Both the position numbers and the translations under genes were made by a program. The notes beneath the pieces are model-generated. The model had not been told where the DNA came from, made no database searches, and saw only the letters and a list, made by a program, of their open reading frames with translations. A stretch of 64,000 bases of DNA. Origin: Pseudomonas syringae KCTC 12500. Its GTDB lineage: Bacteria; Pseudomonadota; Gammaproteobacteria; Pseudomonadales; Pseudomonadaceae. How positions within the stretch are numbered: the first letter of the stretch is position 1; every line of letters begins with the position of its first letter. This document shows positions 63,097 through 64,000 of this stretch, piece by piece. The DNA is taken from the NCBI RefSeq assembly GCF_000507185.2, contig NZ_AYTM02000002.1, positions 271,501-335,500 of the forward strand, written 5' to 3'.

Positions 63097-64000
63097 AACG
63101 TGCTTTACGCGTGGCCGCGCTCGGCTTTACCGCCGTGCTGTCGGCCTGCCAGATGGTCGGTCCGGATTACCAGTTGCCCAAAGACGGCGCGATCAATCGC
63201 CCTGACTTGCAGGGTGAACTGGCTGGTCGCTCGGTCAACACGGTTTCGGCCCCGGTGCCTGCTCACTGGTGGCGCCTTTACCAGGATGCGCGTCTGGATG
63301 AGCTGGTGGGCCAGGCAATCGCTTCCAATACCGACCTGCGCATCGCTGCCGCCAACCTGCAGCGTGCCCGCTATCAGACCTCGGAGGCCGAGGCGGCCGG
63401 CGGCTTTACCAACGGCGCGAAGATCGGCGCGCAGCGCGTGCAGGAGTCTGGCGAGGCGTTTCTGCTGACCGACAAGGTGCCGGTGGCCAATGTCGGCGAT
63501 GTGGGTCTGACCACTTCGTACCAGTTCGATCTGTTCGGCACCTTGCAGCGTGGCATCGAAGCGGCGCAGGCCAATGTCGATGCCAATCAGGCGGCGGTGG
63601 ATACGGCACGTATCACGGTGGTCGCCGATGTGGTGCGCGCTTACACGCAGATTTGTGCGGCCAACGAAGAGCTCGACATCGCCCGCGAATCGCTGGAATT
63701 GCAAAAACAGAGTGTGTCCCTCAACCAGCGCCTGCGTGATGCCGGGCGTGGCGATGAAACCCAGGTCACTCGTTCGCAGACGCAGTTCAAGTCATTGCGC
63801 GCCGAAATGCCCCGTTACGAGGCGCGTCGTCAGGCTGCGATGTTCCGCCTGTCGATGTTGCTGGCCAAACCTGTCGAGCAACTGCCCGCCGGGGTCAGCA
63901 CCTGCAACCAGCTGCCGCATATTGCGCAGGTCATGCCGGTGGGCGACGGCGCAGCACTGCTCAAACGCCGCCCGGATGTGCGTCAGGCTGAACGCCATCT
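63093..64000 (+). CDS. Outer-membrane efflux lipoprotein (NodT/OprM family), 5' part, truncated by window end
   Basis: Begins at ATG 63093 (ATGA overlap) and is open to the last base, about 302 codons. The signal peptide ends in lipobox VLSAC (Cys19), then MVGPDYQLP, the standard start of RND/OMF lipoproteins such as OprM. Two TolC-like repeats follow (WWRLYQDARLDELVGQAIAS; TSYQFDLFGTLQRGIEAAQA). It is the outer-membrane channel of the tripartite pump. The end of the gene is outside the window. Confidence 0.94.
   Translation, partial: MKRALRVAALGFTAVLSACQMVGPDYQLPKDGAINRPDLQGELAGRSVNTVSAPVPAHWWRLYQDARLDELVGQAIASNTDLRIAAANLQRARYQTSEAEAAGGFTNGAKIGAQRVQESGEAFLLTDKVPVANVGDVGLTTSYQFDLFGTLQRGIEAAQANVDANQAAVDTARITVVADVVRAYTQICAANEELDIARESLELQKQSVSLNQRLRDAGRGDETQVTRSQTQFKSLRAEMPRYEARRQAAMFRLSMLLAKPVEQLPAGVSTCNQLPHIAQVMPVGDGAALLKRRPDVRQAERH

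Noticed and set aside
1..64000. CRISPR array, tRNA or rRNA genes
   Set aside because: No regularly spaced repeats and no tRNA or rRNA signature were seen on either strand.

Overview
This window is a stretch of chromosome from a fluorescent pseudomonad, most likely the Pseudomonas syringae complex. The basis is high-GC coding with Pseudomonas-type gene neighbourhoods: hpd, the glcDEFG cluster without glcC, gntR-gntK-gntP, a small CsrA/RsmE, katB-ankB, and an efeU-efeO-efeB cluster with an extra stand-alone M75 protein. Short GACGC-CTCTGC-type palindromic repeats of the kind common in P. syringae intergenic regions add to this. No rRNA, tRNA, CRISPR array, prophage or replication origin is visible. 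Species placement is an inference from protein resemblance and was not checked by search.

Layout. 1-4.5 kb: the tail of an IclR regulator and two divergent c-di-GMP genes (Cache-GGDEF, and GAF-PAS-GGDEF-EAL preceded by a possible 45-codon coupled ORF). 4.6-10.3 kb: 4-hydroxyphenylpyruvate dioxygenase, a C-terminal remnant that resembles maleylacetoacetate isomerase, and the glycolate oxidase operon glcDEFG. 10.4-11.4 kb: a frameshifted beta-propeller gene. 11.7-14.9 kb: the gluconate regulon, with three matching operators. 15.4-17.1 kb: csrA and an unusual FAD protein. 17.1-24.5 kb: small or hypothetical genes, two acetyltransferases, a lipase-like hydrolase, a TonB-dependent siderophore receptor, and a DUF3237/TetR pair. 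24.6-29.9 kb: two paralogous chemoreceptors around a CAP-domain secreted protein, then a GNAT protein. 30.4-34.7 kb: periplasmic catalase KatB with AnkB, and a hybrid histidine kinase.

34.9-40.3 kb is the accessory part. A LysR gene is split by a 1450-bp IS150-type insertion sequence; removing it with one 3-bp target duplication restores a 294-codon reading frame. The divergent PACE efflux gene keeps a perfect LysR-type operator. Next to it lies a two-gene Septu-type anti-phage system (PtuA ATPase, PtuB HNH nuclease) with no reverse transcriptase.

40.3-49.2 kb: PhzF-like protein, MFS and EamA transporters, ZapE ATPase, SulP transporter, AmpC beta-lactamase, and an alkA-ada alkylation repair pair in which Ada has lost most of its zinc/methyl-acceptor cysteines. 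49.4-53.8 kb: Fur-boxed EfeUOB iron import plus EfeM. 53.8-58.2 kb: repeats, then a periplasmic molybdoenzyme/cytochrome b561 pair and a small periplasmic protein, divergent from a CusRS/HprRS-like two-component system. 58.3-64 kb: a PL7 alginate lyase, then a MarR-controlled FUSC/DUF1656/HlyD/outer-membrane-factor efflux operon that runs off the end.
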